From Orychophragmus violaceus (lineage: Eukaryota; Streptophyta; Magnoliopsida; Brassicales; Brassicaceae): a DNA stretch of 64,000 bases. The stretch lies in NCBI GenBank assembly GCA_030180135.1, contig CM058233.1, positions 62,516,500 through 62,580,499 of the forward strand, in the 5' to 3' direction. Shown here one piece after another: positions 23,457 to 32,889 of this stretch (positions are counted from its first letter, which is position 1; every line of letters starts with the position of its first letter). Position numbers and translations under genes: made by a program. The notes below the pieces were generated by a model, which saw only the letters and a list, made by a program, of their open reading frames with translations, ran no database searches and had not been told where the DNA came from.

Positions 23457-24631
23457 TGATATACCATGGATTTTAGGGCTTTTAACCATGGTATATGTCT
23501 TATTTATCGAGTCTTTTGCTATGTTTTAGAGTCTTTTCAGGTGTTTATTAGGTACATGCACGTTTGTAGCGGAATTAGAGATAATGGAGCATTTTGGAGC
23601 ATTTGGCCGAGAGAAAGAAGTCATTACCCATATTTGACAGTTGTGTCGATCGACACACAATTGGCATCGATCGATGCATAGCGTGACCAGACATTCTCGC
23701 GAGAGTTAATGAAGATTGTGAAAATTACAGTTGTGCCCAGAAGTTCCGGATATTTACAAAGGAGCCCCAATTCGTGTTTTAGCTATATAATTATGATTTA
23801 CAGCCACTTGTTACGCTAAGTTTTATTCGAAGATTTTCTTGAAGGGAGAGTAGGAGATTTTGGGGCTGGTTTTGTTCTCGAAAGAGACTTGATTTCGAAC
23901 CCCTGTTCTTATTCCTTTGATTATTCTATGATATCTATTTTTTTACTATGTTTTCTGTTATGATTGCTATGTCTGAGTAGATCTCTTGTTAGGTTAGGGA
24001 TTCTCATTAGGGATTTGAAGGAATGTTAGAATAATTGATTGATTAGGATCTATCATCTAGTTCTTCATCTAAATCGTTCTTAACGCTTAATCTGAACTGG
24101 CCACTTAGATTATTGATATTAGGTTGATTTACACAACGACAGTTGGTTAATTAACTAGATCTGATTTAGGTGAGCAACTTATCTATTCGCAAAGAAATTT
24201 GGTTTACAGAAGTTGTGAACAAACGAACTTGGAATTAATGCATGTCTAGAAGTCTAGGATTCGCAACGAAAGTTCGTCTGCTAGGTTGTTAGATATAGAT
24301 AACTATCGCAGAGAAAGCTGGTTAGTTTTACTTCTGTGATTCTAGTTCAAGAACGCCCATAGATTGAATCATGATTGTTTGTTAATCTGATTTCCTGATA
24401 TCCTGAGAAATTCCTGAAACCTAACGCCTTCGTTTGATTGCTTACACCCATCTCGCTTGATCTGTTTACTTGCTATTTTGTTTACTACTTTACAATCTGC
24501 TTCGCTTAGCTTAATCCAAATTACTCATAATCTATTGTGTGACCGTAGTCCTTGTGGATTCGATACCCTAAGTACTACATCTGCATCACTGTGCACTTGC
24601 AGTTAGAATAGGGATAATTCTTGACCTATCA
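23457..24631 (+). repeat. 5' LTR of Athila derivative A
   Basis: 1,175 bp. The first 44 bases contain the inverted repeat ATATACCATGG...CCATGGTATAT. A cassette of two CGATCG palindromes lies at 23642-23683. Confidence 0.93.
23642..23683. repeat. Paired CGATCG cassette in Athila A 5' LTR
   Basis: GTGTCGATCGACAC, a spacer and GCATCGATCGATGC, then ATAGCG. The 3' LTR keeps a point-mutated first palindrome (GTCGACCGACAC at about 30387) and has lost the second palindrome by a deletion of about 13 nt. Confidence 0.85.
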
Positions 24632-24637
24632 AGTTTT

Positions 24638-24655
24638 TGGCGCCGGTACCGAGGA
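24638..24655 (+). promoter_or_regulatory. Primer binding site, Asp-tRNA type (two or more mismatches)
   Basis: TGGCGCCGGTACCGAGGA lies six bases after the 5' LTR. Athila derivative B has the exact form TGGCGCCGTTGCCGGGGA, the reverse complement of the 3' end of plant tRNA-Asp (as recalled). The A copy has decayed. Confidence 0.85.
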
Positions 24656-24759
24656 CTCTTTGAGTTCGCCGATAGATTCAGTATTAGGATTTAGACTAAG
24701 CATATTTTTTTTTACTTTTCTTGTTTACTCACGTTCTTGTTTCTTTGGTGTTGCAGGAA

Positions 24760-24857
24760 TCGCCCTGCATCGATCGACACGGTCCTGTGTGTCGATCGTC
24801 ACATTTTCGAGCTTGCATCGATCGACGCTTCTCTTTGCATCGATCGACACAAAGCGT
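24760..24857. repeat. CGATCG palindrome cassettes in Athila A leader
   Basis: Four CGATCG sites occur in about 90 bp: GCATCGATCGACAC, GTGTCGATCGTCAC, GCATCGATCGACGC and GCATCGATCGACAC, bracketed by ATCGCC and AAGCG. They start three bases after a good 3' splice site (TTTGGTGTTGCAG ending at 24756). Derivative B has the same block at 38819-38916. Confidence 0.85.
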
Positions 24858-24900
24858 AACCAGTGATACCGAGAGCTTGAGAACTTAGCAGGTTTTTTCT

Positions 24901-26424
24901 ATGGAGCCTGTGATTCTGATTCGCGGTGAGGACGACATTTTACGAGACCAAGAGGGTCATATATGCAACGCGAAGGGTCAGAAACTGAATGGGGAAGGAA
25001 ACCCTATCATACCGTACGCATTGGTTGAGCAGATAGCTGAGATGAGAGATAAAATTGATTCTATCCACAACATCCTACTTAGGAAGAGACAAATCTGAGC
25101 TGATGCAGAAGCTGAAAAGTTTGCAGAGGTAAATTATATAGCTGGAGCTGATTATCATGGACAGACATATGGAAATCAGCAGAGACAAGGTTATAGTCAT
25201 GCTCCGAGATCCAGAGATTATGGTTATTCATCTCACCAAGCACCTCCTGCACCTACACATAAGAGCAGATTGGAAGCCATGATGGAGCAGTTTCTTGAGA
25301 GACAACAACAGACCACTGTGTCTGTCAACTCGAAGCTTGATGCCTTGTACACTGATTTGAATGGGAAGTTTGAGTCCTTGAACACTCATGTGAGGCTGCT
25401 GGATACACAAGTGGATCAGATTTTAAGTTCTGTCAAAAGGAAGAATGCCCATCATGCTCATGTCAACGCCATCTCAGCTCAGGATGGACATAGGCTAGGT
25501 CAGGGATCATATTTTGCAGTTAAGGCTGTGAAAATCGTGGAAAACAGAGAAGAATCTGAGATTGAAATCCCTGAGTTTGAGAGTTTTGACGGACCAGACT
25601 CGACCGAGATTGACATTGATCTTTTGGTAAAATCCATCAGTGTCGATCGACATCCTTTTGGTGTCATGGACACCCACATCAGAGCTTGGTCAGTTCAGAT
25701 TGATAATGGACCAAGCCAAGGAGAGAAATTTGAGTTTAAGACTGCTGAACTCGTGGAAAAAGCTGAAAAACCCGAGACTGAAGCTGGAACTCGAGATGAA
25801 CTACTTGCATCGATCGTTGCACCAAGTGCGTCGATCGTTGCATATCGTGAAGAATCAGCCTCACTTGTTTCTCGTGGAATTGTTAAGGAAAGGGTCTACA
25901 AACCTCCAATACATTTCCCAAGAGTTCCTATAAGGTCTAAACATGAGCAGAATGTGGTCAAGTGCATGGTGGTTATGGATAAGGAGCCGGATGAAACTCC
26001 ACCAGCTGAAACTTCGCGAGTTCATCCTTGTGTATTGAGATATGCAGAGAAGATGATATCCGCTGATGGTCATTTGAGAGAAGAAGTTCAGAATGGTGGA
26101 ACTACAGTGTCTGATAGTGGAGAAAAGAAGATGGTGGTTCCTCAGGAATCTACTCTAACATCTTCAGAGCCTGCAACTGCTCATAAGCAGAAATCTCCAA
26201 ACATCAGATCTCCACCAAAGCAAAGGTATGCACATTCTAAACTCAAACCTCCTGACTTCATTGTTGTGAATGCAGGCAAACGCTCTATACCACCCAAGCT
26301 TCACTCCCGCCCTGGATCTCTTTCTATGTTCCATGGGAGATCTCATGATCATAATGCATATACGCCACCATGGATGAAGAGACATTCACAGAGACACTCC
26401 AAGTCTCTGTTGAAACCCCCATGA
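24901..26424 (+). pseudogene. Gag-derived ORF of Athila derivative A, one in-frame TGA
   Basis: ATG 24901 opens MEPVILIRGEDDILRDQEG, which aligns with VVLIQDEAGVLRDL of the minus-strand Athila gag at 32155-32675, so the N-terminus is gag. The capsid core is missing. After a TGA at 25096-25098 the same frame continues through SRLEAMMEQFLERQQQ and a coiled-coil-like stretch (about 25270-25440) to a basic C-terminus with YTPPWMKRHSQRH and a stop at 26424. The C-terminal 120 residues closely match derivative B's ORF. SID-type words (for example at 25640 and 25806) come from CGATCG palindromes inside the frame. It is followed by GTGGGAGGCAACCCAC, also present in B. Function unknown; a structural role for a non-autonomous element is possible. 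Confidence 0.7.
25806..25848. repeat. Paired CGATCG cassette inside Athila A gag-derived ORF
   Basis: TGCATCGATCGTTGCA, a short spacer, GCGTCGATCGTTGCA, then TATCG. It is translated as part of the ORF. A further single site, GTGTCGATCGACAT, lies at 25640-25653 in the same frame. Confidence 0.8.
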
Positions 26425-26599
26425 GTCTGACCTCTTCCAATAGTCAAGCTAATGACTAAAAACAAGCGATGAGTGGGAGGCAACCCACTGTTAGGTTTTA
26501 GTGTTTTTCTTATTAATTTTTGGTGTTTTTCTAAGGATTTAACATTTTGATTTTATTTTTGCTAAGTTTTTTTTGTTACAGAACACTGTCTGGAGATGT

Positions 26600-26815
26600 G
26601 TGACGATCGTTGCCTACATGTGCAACGGTCGTTGCAGGGAGAAATGACGAGGAGATAAATCGCCTTGTGACGATCGTTGCGGTCCTGTGCAACGGTCGTT
26701 GCAAATGGTTCAATTTTAATATTAAAGTTACATAGCTAAACCGGAATCGAATCGGTTCACTAGCAACGATCCATGCCTATATGCAACGGTCGTTGCATTC
26801 GCGACACAGGTAAGT
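26600..26815. repeat. Three CGATCG/CGGTCG cassettes ending at a splice donor
   Basis: Pairs such as GTGACGATCGTTGC + GCAACGGTCGTTGC occur at 26600-26637 and 26659-26703, and GCAACGATCCATGC + GCAACGGTCGTTGC at 26763-26797. The last pair is followed by TTCGCGACACAG|GTAAGT. Confidence 0.8.
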
Positions 26816-27170
26816 GCCTTTAACCTTTCCTCTCTTCTTTTCTTCCCCATTTCACTTGTCCGTACACACGATTCGCCTATCCCCTAATTCACTCATTTCT
26901 TCATCATTTTCGTTGATTCAAAGCTTATTCTTCTTGTTTTTATACCCTCTATCTATTTCTATAACCTAATCGAAGCAATTCCGAGGTAAGGGCTCTCAAA
27001 TTAATCATTTTCAGATTCGGTTCTAGGGTTTTGGAATTAGAGAGTTTTGGCTTTAAGATGATGATACCGTGTTGTTATAGGCTTGATTTAGGTTGATTGG
27101 TGATGCAATTATACTGCATGTGTATTGTGGGATTGATTCTGAAGCGATTTGGATATTATATGGCATCTGC

Positions 27171-27227
27171 GAAATCGCCTTGCAACGATCGATGCACTTG
27201 TGCAACGGTCGATGCAATGCGATTTCA
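27171..27227. repeat. Paired CGATCG cassette upstream of ATHILA ORF-1
   Basis: GCAACGATCGATGC + GCAACGGTCGATGC with an inverted outer bracket GAAATCGC...GCGATTTC, so the whole 57-nt unit can fold as one long hairpin. Confidence 0.85.
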
Positions 27228-27273
27228 CAGATGGTTTCTACGTGACTACAAATGTTTTATTTTTCTTTTGCAG

Positions 27274-28767
27274 ATGCCTCCTCATGGACAGCCCCTTAAA
27301 CGCAGAGCTACTCAAGCTACTGCGGATCAGACACCTCCACCAGAGGAGTGGTTCACAGGAGATTCGACATCACCTGATCCGCATCAGCGAGACTGCGATG
27401 CTATACAGTGGCCTTGGCCTAAGGAAGAAGGAGAGTTGATTCCGACAGATAAAGTGTGGGGTAAAGAGCCTAAAGATATAGCTAAGGATGCGGACTTCAT
27501 CAACATGCCGATATCAGAGCACTGGGACGACTATGATACGTTTCTCTACAACAGTTGGTTGGGTATGGACATCCAGCCAACCAAATTTGCTGATTATCGG
27601 ACCTGCAGGATCTTAGGCATTGACGAGCAGGTTCTTGCTTTGGTTAAGGGCATCGGTCTGGGAACGATGCCTATGCATTACCACCCACTTTACCCTGATC
27701 TCGTTCGACAGTTGTTGGCTACTTGCAGAGTTCACTATCCTGATCCAGACTGCCGTAGAGCTTCAGGAGGTATCTTTACTTTCAGATGTCTGGGAGCCAG
27801 GTATCGGATTTCATTTCTAGATATCTGCCGTATTTATGGATTCAGCGTGGAGCCTACACGTACCGGTATAGCTCTTGGTTGGGATAGACAGGAGGCGCAG
27901 TATTTCTGGGATCAGATTGGCAGTGGGGCATATGACTCGAGGACCACAAAGCAGATAATGGTCAGACATCCGGTGCTCAGATATGTGATCCGCATCTTGG
28001 GCTACACACTGCTGTGTAAGGCCGAGGCAAACAAGATGCGCAAGAATGAGCTAGAGGTGTTTTTTATTGGGCTGAAGGATCTGTTTGATGGTACTAACTT
28101 GAGAGATCCTGCTATGAATCTCAACTTAGGAGCTGTGTTTGCTCATCACTTGTGCTCACTAACGACGAAAGCATTGGATGGGAAGAGCACTGAGACAGTA
28201 GGGAGTTTGCTTACTCCTATCTTTCAGCACTGTAGGATCCCTTTGCAGGGTATGGAGCGTGATGACAAGGAGGTATACATGGATTTGACCCACCTGCAGA
28301 GTCCTACTTGGCTGAAGGAGAGACGCATCTGGGTTTACTATGACACACATGGGCAGAAGCATGGTGTGGATCTTCCTGCTGCTGATCTGACTAAGATCGA
28401 TACATTGGCTGCCTTGGATTTCCAGCCACCCATGCGAGATCAGCGCAGAGTCCCTGTGATGGCTCATCCGCTGGGAGAGCCTTCTACACGCCCTTCTTCT
28501 TCATCTGCTCCTGCACCTGCTGCTCCTGCTGATGATATTGGTCCTTATCTCGAGCCTTTGGTACCTTTTGCTGAGATGTCTGAGACAGATTGGAGAGAGC
28601 GTCAGGATGGTATTCTGCGGAGCATTTGGGACTTCATGCGTGGCTGCACTTGCAGGAGACAGCCACAGATTCATCAGCCCGGACCTTCCCATCGACGTCG
28701 ACAGCGCTCTCCGACTCCCGGTTCTTCGAGCGGTACTGATCCCTATGCTGGCATAGATGACGAGTGA
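27274..28767 (+). CDS. ATHILA ORF-1-like protein (PF03078 type)
   Basis: About 497 codons run from ATG 27274 (MPPHGQPLKRR) to TGA 28767. The frame is open upstream to 27097, but I prefer 27274 because a perfect acceptor (polypyrimidine tract + CAG) ends one base before it. The body has the pattern I associate with the ATHILA ORF-1 family: EHWDDYDTFLYNSWLGMDIQ, TKFADYRTCRILGID, HYHPLYPDLVRQLLATC, RYRISFLDICRIYGF and a helical C-terminal half. It ends in a Pro/Ser-rich tail with a basic RRRQRS patch. It contains no enzyme motif and no clear transmembrane segment. It sits where full Athila elements carry their extra (env-like) ORF and was probably expressed from a spliced RNA. It is intact although the LTRs differ by about 3%. 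Confidence 0.75.
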   Translation: MPPHGQPLKRRATQATADQTPPPEEWFTGDSTSPDPHQRDCDAIQWPWPKEEGELIPTDKVWGKEPKDIAKDADFINMPISEHWDDYDTFLYNSWLGMDIQPTKFADYRTCRILGIDEQVLALVKGIGLGTMPMHYHPLYPDLVRQLLATCRVHYPDPDCRRASGGIFTFRCLGARYRISFLDICRIYGFSVEPTRTGIALGWDRQEAQYFWDQIGSGAYDSRTTKQIMVRHPVLRYVIRILGYTLLCKAEANKMRKNELEVFFIGLKDLFDGTNLRDPAMNLNLGAVFAHHLCSLTTKALDGKSTETVGSLLTPIFQHCRIPLQGMERDDKEVYMDLTHLQSPTWLKERRIWVYYDTHGQKHGVDLPAADLTKIDTLAALDFQPPMRDQRRVPVMAHPLGEPSTRPSSSSAPAPAAPADDIGPYLEPLVPFAEMSETDWRERQDGILRSIWDFMRGCTCRRQPQIHQPGPSHRRRQRSPTPGSSSGTDPYAGIDDE

Positions 28768-28992
28768 GAGTAGTGGCATTTTCAGACTACGGTTCTGTAT
28801 TTTCTTTTTCACTTTTTCTTTTTGCATTTTTCTTTTGATTTCCTTAGGATACTTATGTTTGGATGATGTGTTTGCTTTGAGACTATCAGTTGCTTTGATT
28901 TTGTCTGTTTGCATTGGTTTTCAGCTTGCAGGTTTGAAATTTGATAATTTCTCACGGACTAACCTGCTAACTTGCTGACTGTTCTCGGATAT

Positions 28993-29153
28993 CGCAATGC
29001 AACGATCGACACGGTCCTGTAGGTCGATCGTCACAACACGAAAATCGCATTGCAGCGATCGTTGCGGTCCTGAGCAACGATCGACTCATGACGCAAATCG
29101 CCTTGCAATGGTCGTTACATTTATGTATCGATCGTTTCATGAGCGACAGAGGT
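28993..29153. repeat. Three CGATCG cassettes downstream of ATHILA ORF-1
   Basis: Pairs at about 28999-29035 (GCAACGATCGACAC + GGTCGATCGTCAC), 29047-29090 (GCAGCGATCGTTGC + GCAACGATCGACTC) and 29104-29147 (GCAATGGTCGTTAC + GTATCGATCGTTTC), each bracketed by ATCGC...GCG(A). The block ends GCGACAGAG|GTAAAA, a donor-like word. Confidence 0.8.
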
Positions 29154-30176
29154 AAAAATCAGATAGAACTTAACTCATCCATTAACATTTCTCTTTCTTT
29201 TACTGAACCTTAGCTTAACACTACTGGGGACAGTGTGATTCAAGTGTGGGGGAGGTGGTACTGACTTCTATCTTTATGTTTTCTTAGAGTCAGTCCTGTT
29301 TTCAAATTTTTTTGTTTTATTGAGTCAAAACAAGTTTAAGTAGGAAACAGTGAATTTTTGAGAAGTTAACAACATCTTGCAGGAACTTAAGTTACCATTG
29401 GGATGAAGTTGTAGGATCTATCTATGACTATTAGAAAACCCAACACGGATCAACCTACTGAGAACACCCACATCACTTCAGGTATCAGAGGATCCTTTAC
29501 TGACTTCACCCTTGTAAACCTGACTTAATTTTCTCACCTAAGGGCTTGGTATACCTTGAGTCGGACTCCTCTGTTAGTTCTGACACAGCTTGTAAACATG
29601 TCCGAGTATGGTTCCCTTCTCCCCTTCTCTTAAAGAAAAAAAAAATAAAGAATAATAAACTGAGGATGAGCTGGTAGCTCCGAAGTGGTCACGGGAGTGG
29701 TAGCTACCACTATTACCTCCTGTGCATTCATGGAATGTGTCCAAAGTACACCCCATAACGGGAAGAGCACTGATAAAAAAAATAAAATGATACCCAATGG
29801 GTAAAAATCAGATTGCTAAGGAAGGGAAAAGAGAAGAAAGGAACCAGCAAAAGATAGTATGGTGGTCTAGAGCTGGCAGAGTAAGAATCCATGTGCCCTT
29901 TGATCGATAATCCTTAGGTGAGACCGCACTTAAATAGCTTATAGAAGTCAGTAGGGTGAATTTGAATGCTTGAATGTGATTGTGGAGTTTATTTAGGACA
30001 GTTGCTAAGTGTGGGGGAAGTTCATGTTGGTCTTGATGTCTGCAGGTGAATCTTTCAGTGGCTTACTAAGGGGAATCTGAGTGTTGTTGCTTCTAAGATG
30101 AAAAGAGTTTCTGAAAGTTTTCAAACCTCTTTACCATATTCTAGTTCTCTGTTTTGCTTGAGGGCAAGCAAAGGCT

Positions 30177-30190
30177 AAGTGTGGGGGAGT
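30177..30190 (+). promoter_or_regulatory. Polypurine tract of Athila derivative A
   Basis: TAAGTGTGGGGGAG(T) lies directly before the 3' LTR at 30191, preceded by GCTTGAGGGCAAGC. The same arrangement occurs in derivative B. Confidence 0.88.
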
Positions 30191-31362
30191 TGATATACCA
30201 TGGATTTTAGGGCTTTTAACCATGGTATATGTCTTATTTATCATGTATTTTACTATGTTTTAGAGTCTTTTCAGGTGTTTATTAGGTACATGCACGTTTG
30301 GAGCGGAATTGGAGATAATGGAGCTTTTTGGAGCATTTTGGAGCATTTGGCCGAGAGAAAGAAGTCACTGCCCATATTTGACAGTTGTGTCGACCGACAC
30401 ACAATTTCATAGCGTGACCAGGCATTCTCGCGAGAGTTAATGAAGATTGTGGAAATTACAATTGTGCCCAGAAGTTCCGGATATTTACAAAGGAGCCCCA
30501 ATTCGTGTTTTAGCTATATAATTAGGTTTTACAGCCACTTGTTAGGCTAAGTTTTATTCGAAGCTTTTCTTGAAGGGAGAGTAGGAGATTTTGGGGCTGG
30601 TTTTGTTCTCGAAAGAGACTTGATTTCGAACCCCTGTTCTTATTCCTTTGATTATTCTATGATATCTATTTTTTTACTATGTTTGCTGTTATGATTGCTA
30701 TGTCTGAGTAGATCTCTTGTTAGGTTAGGGATTCTCATTAGAGATTTGAAGGAATGTTAGAATAATTGATTGATTAGGATCTATCATCTAGTTCTTCATC
30801 TAAATTGTTCTTAACGCTTAATCTGAACTGGCCACTTAGATTATTGATATTAGGTTGATTTACACAACGACAGTTGGTTAATTAACTAGATCTGATTTAG
30901 GTGAGAAACTTATCTATTCGCAAAGAAATTTGGTTTAGAGAAGTTGTGAACAAACGAACTTGGAATTAATGCATGTCTAGAACTCTAGGATTCTCAACGA
31001 AAGTTGTTCTGCTAGGTTGTTAGATATAGATAACTATCGCAGCAAAAGCTGGTTAGTTTTACTTCTGTGATTCTAGTTCAAGAACGCCCATAGATTGAAT
31101 CATGATTGTTTGTTAATCTGATTTCCTGATATCCTGAGAAATTCCTGAAACCTAACGCCTTCGTTTGATTGCTTACACCCATCTCGCTTGATCTGTTTAC
31201 TTGCTATTTTGTTTACTACTTTACAATCTGCTTCGCTTAGCTTAATACGAATTACTCATAATCCATTGTGTGACCGGAGTCCTTGTGGATTCGATACCCT
31301 AAGTACTACATCTGCATCACTGTGCACTTGCAGTTAGAATAGGGATAATTCTTGACCTATTA
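30191..31362 (+). repeat. 3' LTR of Athila derivative A
   Basis: 1,172 bp. It differs from the 5' LTR by about 33 substitutions, an extra GGAGCATTTT-like 10-bp duplication near 30335, and a loss of about 13 nt removing one CGATCG palindrome. Terminal CA has become TA. GTGGA follows. Confidence 0.93.
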
Positions 31363-31690
31363 GTGGACCGTTTTGAGGTCGCTATAATAAATGGATCATT
31401 GTGAAATCGCAATGAAAAGGACCGTATTGAGGTTGCTATAATAAGTGGATCGTTGTGAGATCGAGAAAATGGATCGTTTTGAGGTCTCTATAATAAGTGG
31501 ATTGTTGTGAGATCGCAGTGGAAAGGATCGTAGTGAGGTCGTAAAAAGACGGATCATTTTGAGATCATAAAAATGGACCGTTGTGAGATCGCAATGAAAA
31601 TGACCGTTTTGAGGTCGTAAAAGACGGATCATTTTTAGATTGTAAAAAAGGGATCATTGTGAGGCTGCAATAAAATGGACTGTTTTGACA
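31363..31690 (+). repeat. GGACCGTTTTGAGGTCGC minisatellite, right part
   Basis: This continues the array interrupted at 23456, with about a dozen variants of GGACCGTTTTGAGGTCG, GGATCGTTGTGAGATCGCAA and GGATCATTTTGAGATC. The alternation of GAGGTCGCTATAA and GAGATCGCAATGA gives a longer period. Confidence 0.8.
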
Positions 31691-32154
31691 AACTTTACCG
31701 TTTTGAGAACTCGATCAGAGTTGAGTATATTAGGCTTTCAGCGATGTCTTTGTCTTTGCTTCAGACTGCACCGATAACGCCCCTGTCCCGTTATCCGCTG
31801 ACCGACGAGCTGACCGGTCAACAATCAAACAAGAACATGACCGATCGAACCTAAGCAGGTCTAACGAGAAAAGTTTGTCACTAGATGAAGCCAGAGACAA
31901 TTCAGTTTGATACAAAGGCTCGCACTACCGTCCTTGACCCCGTTTACCTCGCTTCCACGATACAAGCTTTTCAACATGTATTGCTTCCACGAGTTGTGTC
32001 GGTTCGGACTTAACCAAATATCAGGGAAGTGAATTCATTTCTAAGTGTTTTATGTCTTTTACAATCAATTTGCCTATTTACAACTAATTCCAAACAATCA
32101 ATACTAAATACGCGCCATAAAAACCCAAACCGAAATAAACCACACAAAATTATC
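31691..32154. other. Probable LTR-type remnant between the minisatellite and the minus-strand Athila
   Basis: No ORF. The DNA is moderately GC-rich near 31765-31860, with ACCGACGAGCTGACCGGTCA and CATGACCGATCGAACC words and a repeated GCTTCCACGA (31951 and 31984). It could be the 3' end or LTR of the Tat-like remnant. I could not find paired ends to prove that. Confidence 0.3.
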
Positions 32155-32675
32155 GAATCAAACTTCTTAATATGGTCCATGGGATGCTCAGGAGGATGTC
32201 CATGAAAGAGGTGCTGTCCCACAAGAGTGTAGTAGGAAGTCTTCAGCTCAAAGTCATTCCTTTGGATGGGAGGAAGTACAATCGCAGACCTGTTAGCATA
32301 AAACTCGTCAGGCCTTTTGTAATCCGCAAGAGTCCTCCCAACCAGTGCATTAGGTGGAGCATTGGGCTGGCCATTGGCTCCTTCTGCTCCTCCACCTTGT
32401 CCATTACCTTCAGAATAGATAACTTGTCGCTCAGCTTGATGCTGGACAATAACATTTCTATCAGCATCAATCCTTTGGCCCTGATCGTTGTACGGATTGT
32501 TCTGTAAATCTCTCAAAACGCCAGCTTCATCCTGAATCAACACAACAGCTTTATGATTCATCATTTTAACTGGCTTTTGAGCTTTCTGGTTCGTTCTCTC
32601 AAGTCTAACAAGCTCATGATTCCTAAGATTCAAAAGCTCCTTGTTTGGGTTTCTTCTTGTGTGGCGATTAGGCAT
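32155..32675 (-). pseudogene. 5' fragment of an Athila gag gene
   Basis: ATG at 32675 starts MPNRHTRRNPNKELLNLRNH. The text then gives VVLIQDEAGVLRDL, a Gln/Gly-rich linker, DEFYANRSAIVLPPIQRNDF and TLVGQHLFHGHPPEHPMDHI, which is the start of the gypsy/Athila capsid domain. Homology ends near 32155 (after HIKKFD). The open frame continues to 32010 through unrelated sequence. This copy shows what the gag N-terminus looks like before the capsid was deleted in derivative A. Confidence 0.85.
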
Positions 32676-32865
32676 ACGCTGAACTCACAACTTGGTTCCA
32701 AATTTAGTGTCTGTCGACGCTGAATTGATGTCGGTCGACACTAAGTGTTCATGTTCGTGGTTTCCTGCAGCAACAAAGACAAACAAGACAGAGAGATGTA
32801 AGTAACTAAAAATAAAACAACTTAGTCTAGATTCTAATACAAAATCTATCGGCGAACTAAAAGAA

Positions 32866-32883
32866 TCCCCGGCAACGGCACCA
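32866..32883 (-). promoter_or_regulatory. Primer binding site, Asp-tRNA type, minus strand
   Basis: The minus-strand word TGGTGCCGTTGCCGGGGA differs by one base from the tRNA-Asp complement seen intact in derivative B. It lies six bases inside the LTR edge. Confidence 0.88.
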
Positions 32884-32889
32884 AAAACT

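Larger units (their letters stand above)
26425..27273 (+). other. Inter-ORF region of Athila A with cassettes and candidate intron ends
   Basis: No credible ORF. It holds the conserved word GTGGGAGGCAACCCAC (about 26474), three CGATCG-type cassettes (26600-26815), a candidate donor CAG|GTAAGT (GT at 26810), a second GAG|GTAAGG near 26984, another cassette (27171-27227), and a strong acceptor TTTTTCTTTTGCAG whose AG ends at 27273, directly before the ORF-1 ATG. Confidence 0.65.
28768..30190 (+). other. 3' non-coding region of Athila derivative A
   Basis: No ORF is supported. The region contains CGATCG cassettes (28993-29153), then about 1 kb that aligns by eye with derivative B's 40540-41528. 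Shared words include CTACTGGGGACAGTGTG, CACCTAAGGGCTTGGTATAC, GGAATGTGTCCAA and ACGGGAAGAGCACTGATAAA. Three AAGTGTGGGGGA purine tracts occur near 29242, 30008 and 30178. The last is the functional polypurine tract. Confidence 0.75.
23457..31362 (+). mobile_element. Non-autonomous Athila-type LTR element (Athila derivative A)
   Basis: The 7,906-bp element is flanked by GTGGA direct repeats (23452-23456 and 31363-31367). LTRs lie at 23457-24631 (1,175 bp) and 30191-31362 (1,172 bp). They start TGATATACCATGG and end CCTATCA, mutated to CCTATTA in the 3' copy. I count about 33 substitutions and two indels between them. An Asp-tRNA-like primer site and a GTGGGGGAG purine tract are present. The internal region encodes a gag-derived ORF and an ATHILA ORF-1-like protein, but no protease, RT, RNase H or integrase, so mobility must have relied on enzymes from another Athila. 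Confidence 0.93.

Noticed and set aside
27097..27273. N-terminal extension of ATHILA ORF-1 (59 codons)
   Set aside because: It includes a palindrome cassette and a polypyrimidine/CAG acceptor directly before ATG 27274, so it is more likely intron than coding.
24760..29150. Regularly recurring short repeats resembling a CRISPR array
   Set aside because: The units are paired palindromes at irregular distances within plant retroelements. There are no constant repeats with equal spacers and no cas genes.
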